The position numbers were made by a program, and so were the translations under genes. The notes under the pieces were generated by a model, which was given only the letters and a program-made list of their open reading frames with translations, searched no databases and was not told the origin of the DNA. DNA of 7,644 bases from Hyphomicrobiales bacterium (lineage in GTDB: Bacteria; Pseudomonadota; Alphaproteobacteria; Rhizobiales; Beijerinckiaceae). Of the stretch, positions 6,542 through 7,644 are shown one piece after another (the stretch's first letter is position 1; each line of letters starts with the position of its first letter). The stretch covers positions 1-7,644 of the forward strand of contig JAQGKN010000512.1 of NCBI GenBank assembly GCA_028290085.1. Direction: 5' to 3'.

Positions 6542-7504
6542 TCAGCCGAAATCCTTGCGCGGATCGTAGGGGCGCTCGTCCCGCCATTTGCGCATGAGCT
6601 CTTCGAGATCGGGCGTCGCGCCGTCGGGCAGCACAATGCGCAGGGTGACGAGCAAATCGCCCGCAGCCTTGCCGTCTCCGGCGGGCAGGCCCTTGCCGCG
6701 CAAGCGCAGGGTGCGGCCACCATTCGTGCCGGCCGGAACGGACATTTCAACTTTGCCTGCGAGAGTCGGCACTTCGACCTTCCCGCCGAGCACCGCCTCA
6801 TAAAGCGTGAGCGGCAGGTCGAGGCGCACGTCGCGTCCCTCGACGCGAAAGAAGGGGTGCTTGGCAATCTTGACGGTAATCATTGCGTCGCCAGCGGGGC
6901 CGCCGCCCTGACCGGGCTGTCCCTGCCCTTTCAGCCGGATCTGCTTGCCGTCCTCCATACCCGCGGGAACAGCTATATCGAGGGTCTTGCCTGTCGATAG
7001 CGCAACGCGGACGCTCGCGCCGCGCGCCGCATCGTTCAAGGAGATCGTGACGGTCTCGGCGAGATCCTGACCTCGCTGCGGGGCACGCGTGCGGCCGCGG
7101 GCACCGCCGAACAGATCGGAAAAGATATCGCTGGCATCGAAGCCGCCCGCACGACCGCCCGCCGCACCGGCGCGACCGCCGCCGAGGTCGAACTCGAAAT
7201 GCTCGAAGCCGCCGCCGGGCGCAGCACCCTGACGACGGAAGCCACCGGGACCGCCAAAGCCCTCAAAGCCGGGACTTTTCGGCTTGCCTTCGGCATCGAT
7301 CTCGCCGCGATCGTACTGGCCACGCTTTTTCTCATCGCTGAGAATCTCGTTGGCCGCGCTCGCTTCGGAGAACTTCTCCTGCGCCTTCGGGTCGTTCTTG
7401 TTCTGATCGGGGTGATATTTCTTGGCGAGCTTGCGGAACGCCTTCTTGATCTCGTCGGCACTGGCCGACTTGGTCACTCCGAGGATTGTATATGGATCGC
7501 GCAT
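6542..7504 (-). CDS. DnaJ-family (CbpA-like, type II) J-domain co-chaperone
   Basis: J-domain proteins stimulate the ATPase of DnaK (Hsp70) and hand it unfolded clients in the cytoplasm. This 320-residue protein has a J-domain at 1-68 with the HPD motif at 31-33 (KKYHPDQN) and the family ending [14 protein letters not shown] glycine/phenylalanine-rich linker follows (79-135), containing the [11 protein letters not shown] motif seen in DnaJ linkers. Two beta-sandwich substrate domains come next: CTD1 about 146-215, with [25 protein letters not shown]2 about 221-297, with [26 protein letters not shown] and [18 protein letters not shown]. No CxxCxGxG zinc-finger repeats are present, so it is not canonical DnaJ. 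The length fits CbpA. It ends convergent with the anti-sigma gene, 19 bases away. The start ATG has only a weak upstream GGG, but the J-domain must begin there. No dnaK or grpE is in the window. Confidence 0.94.
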   Translation of the reverse strand: MRDPYTILGVTKSASADEIKKAFRKLAKKYHPDQNKNDPKAQEKFSEASAANEILSDEKKRGQYDRGEIDAEGKPKSPGFEGFGGPGGFRRQGAAPGGGFEHFEFDLGGGRAGAAGGRAGGFDASDIFSDLFGGARGRTRAPQRGQDLAETVTISLNDAARGASVRVALSTGKTLDIAVPAGMEDGKQIRLKGQGQPGQGGGPAGDAMITVKIAKHPFFRVEGRDVRLDLPLTLYEAVLGGKVEVPTLAGKVEMSVPAGTNGGRTLRLRGKGLPAGDGKAAGDLLVTLRIVLPDGATPDLEELMRKWRDERPYDPRKDFG

Positions 7505-7558
7505 GAATGAGCCCAGTGTGCCGCCCGCCCATTTCGGCGCGGGCGCTTCGTCTCACCC

Positions 7559-7588
7559 TTTATGTGGGTTGCGCCGCAGCAGGCGCAA
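7559..7588 (-). promoter_or_regulatory. Candidate promoter of the dnaJ-like gene
   Basis: Read on the minus strand, TTGCGC (7588-7583) and CATAAA (7564-7559) are 18 bases apart and lie about 55 bases before the start codon. The -35 box overlaps an inverted repeat. The match to housekeeping boxes is moderate. I found no CIRCE element (TTAGCACTC-N9-GAGTGCTAA) and no clear heat-shock sigma-32 promoter. Confidence 0.3.
7569..7588. repeat. 7-bp inverted repeat upstream of the dnaJ-like gene
   Basis: TTGCGCC (7569-7575) and GGCGCAA (7582-7588) are perfect reverse complements around GCAGCA. It coincides with the -35 box of the promoter candidate, so a protein bound there could block transcription. 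It could also be the terminator or leader hairpin of a gene beyond the right edge. The remaining bases to 7644 show no supportable gene on either strand. Confidence 0.35.
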
Positions 7589-7644
7589 GACGGGAATGTG
7601 ACGTCCAGAGTGGCAAAGTTCAGCCACGTTTCCAAGGCTTCACG

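Noticed and set aside
7505..7644. Possible start of a divergent gene such as pdxH at the right edge
   Set aside because: Such a neighbour is plausible from remembered gene order, but no start codon with a recognisable protein beginning is present in these 140 bases.

Overview
The window is GC-rich with dense genes and short intergenic gaps. It most resembles an alphaproteobacterium, probably Hyphomicrobiales (Rhizobiales-like). The reasons are the Rhizobiales-style FabI, its grouping with a histidine phosphatase and a DnaJ/CbpA-type protein, and an ECF sigma factor paired with a COG5662-type transmembrane anti-sigma factor. This placement is inferred from protein flavour and gene order remembered from the literature; no marker gene proves it.

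Left part (1-3041, minus strand): a very large gene that runs off the left edge. It encodes a membrane-anchored single-module non-ribosomal peptide synthetase of the Pls/PosA type: adenylation domain, carrier domain, then membrane segments alternating with hexapeptide-repeat domains. Characterised relatives make homopolymers of basic amino acids such as epsilon-poly-lysine. The specificity-pocket residues read here by eye (D-L-E-D-I-G-S-V-V-K) resemble lysine/ornithine codes. This is the most interesting gene in the window.

Middle (3327-4839, minus strand): a histidine phosphatase (phosphoglycerate-mutase-like) sits 58 bases downstream of fabI, the enoyl-ACP reductase of type II fatty acid synthesis. 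The two could be co-transcribed from a promoter candidate upstream of fabI. A 285-base gap with a weak terminator-like hairpin separates the phosphatase from the synthetase gene.

Right-middle (5082-6522, plus strand): a two-gene regulatory operon, a small ECF sigma factor followed after 22 bases by a single-pass membrane anti-sigma factor. It diverges from fabI, and the 242-base divergent region holds promoter candidates for both directions and an 11-base palindrome.

Right (6542-7504, minus strand): a DnaJ-family co-chaperone without a zinc finger (CbpA-like), convergent with the anti-sigma gene. A perfect 10-bp hairpin between them overlaps the anti-sigma stop codon and probably ends transcription from both sides. 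The last 140 bases are the upstream region of the dnaJ-like gene, with an inverted repeat and a possible promoter.

No tRNA, rRNA, CRISPR array, insertion sequence or phage gene was recognised.
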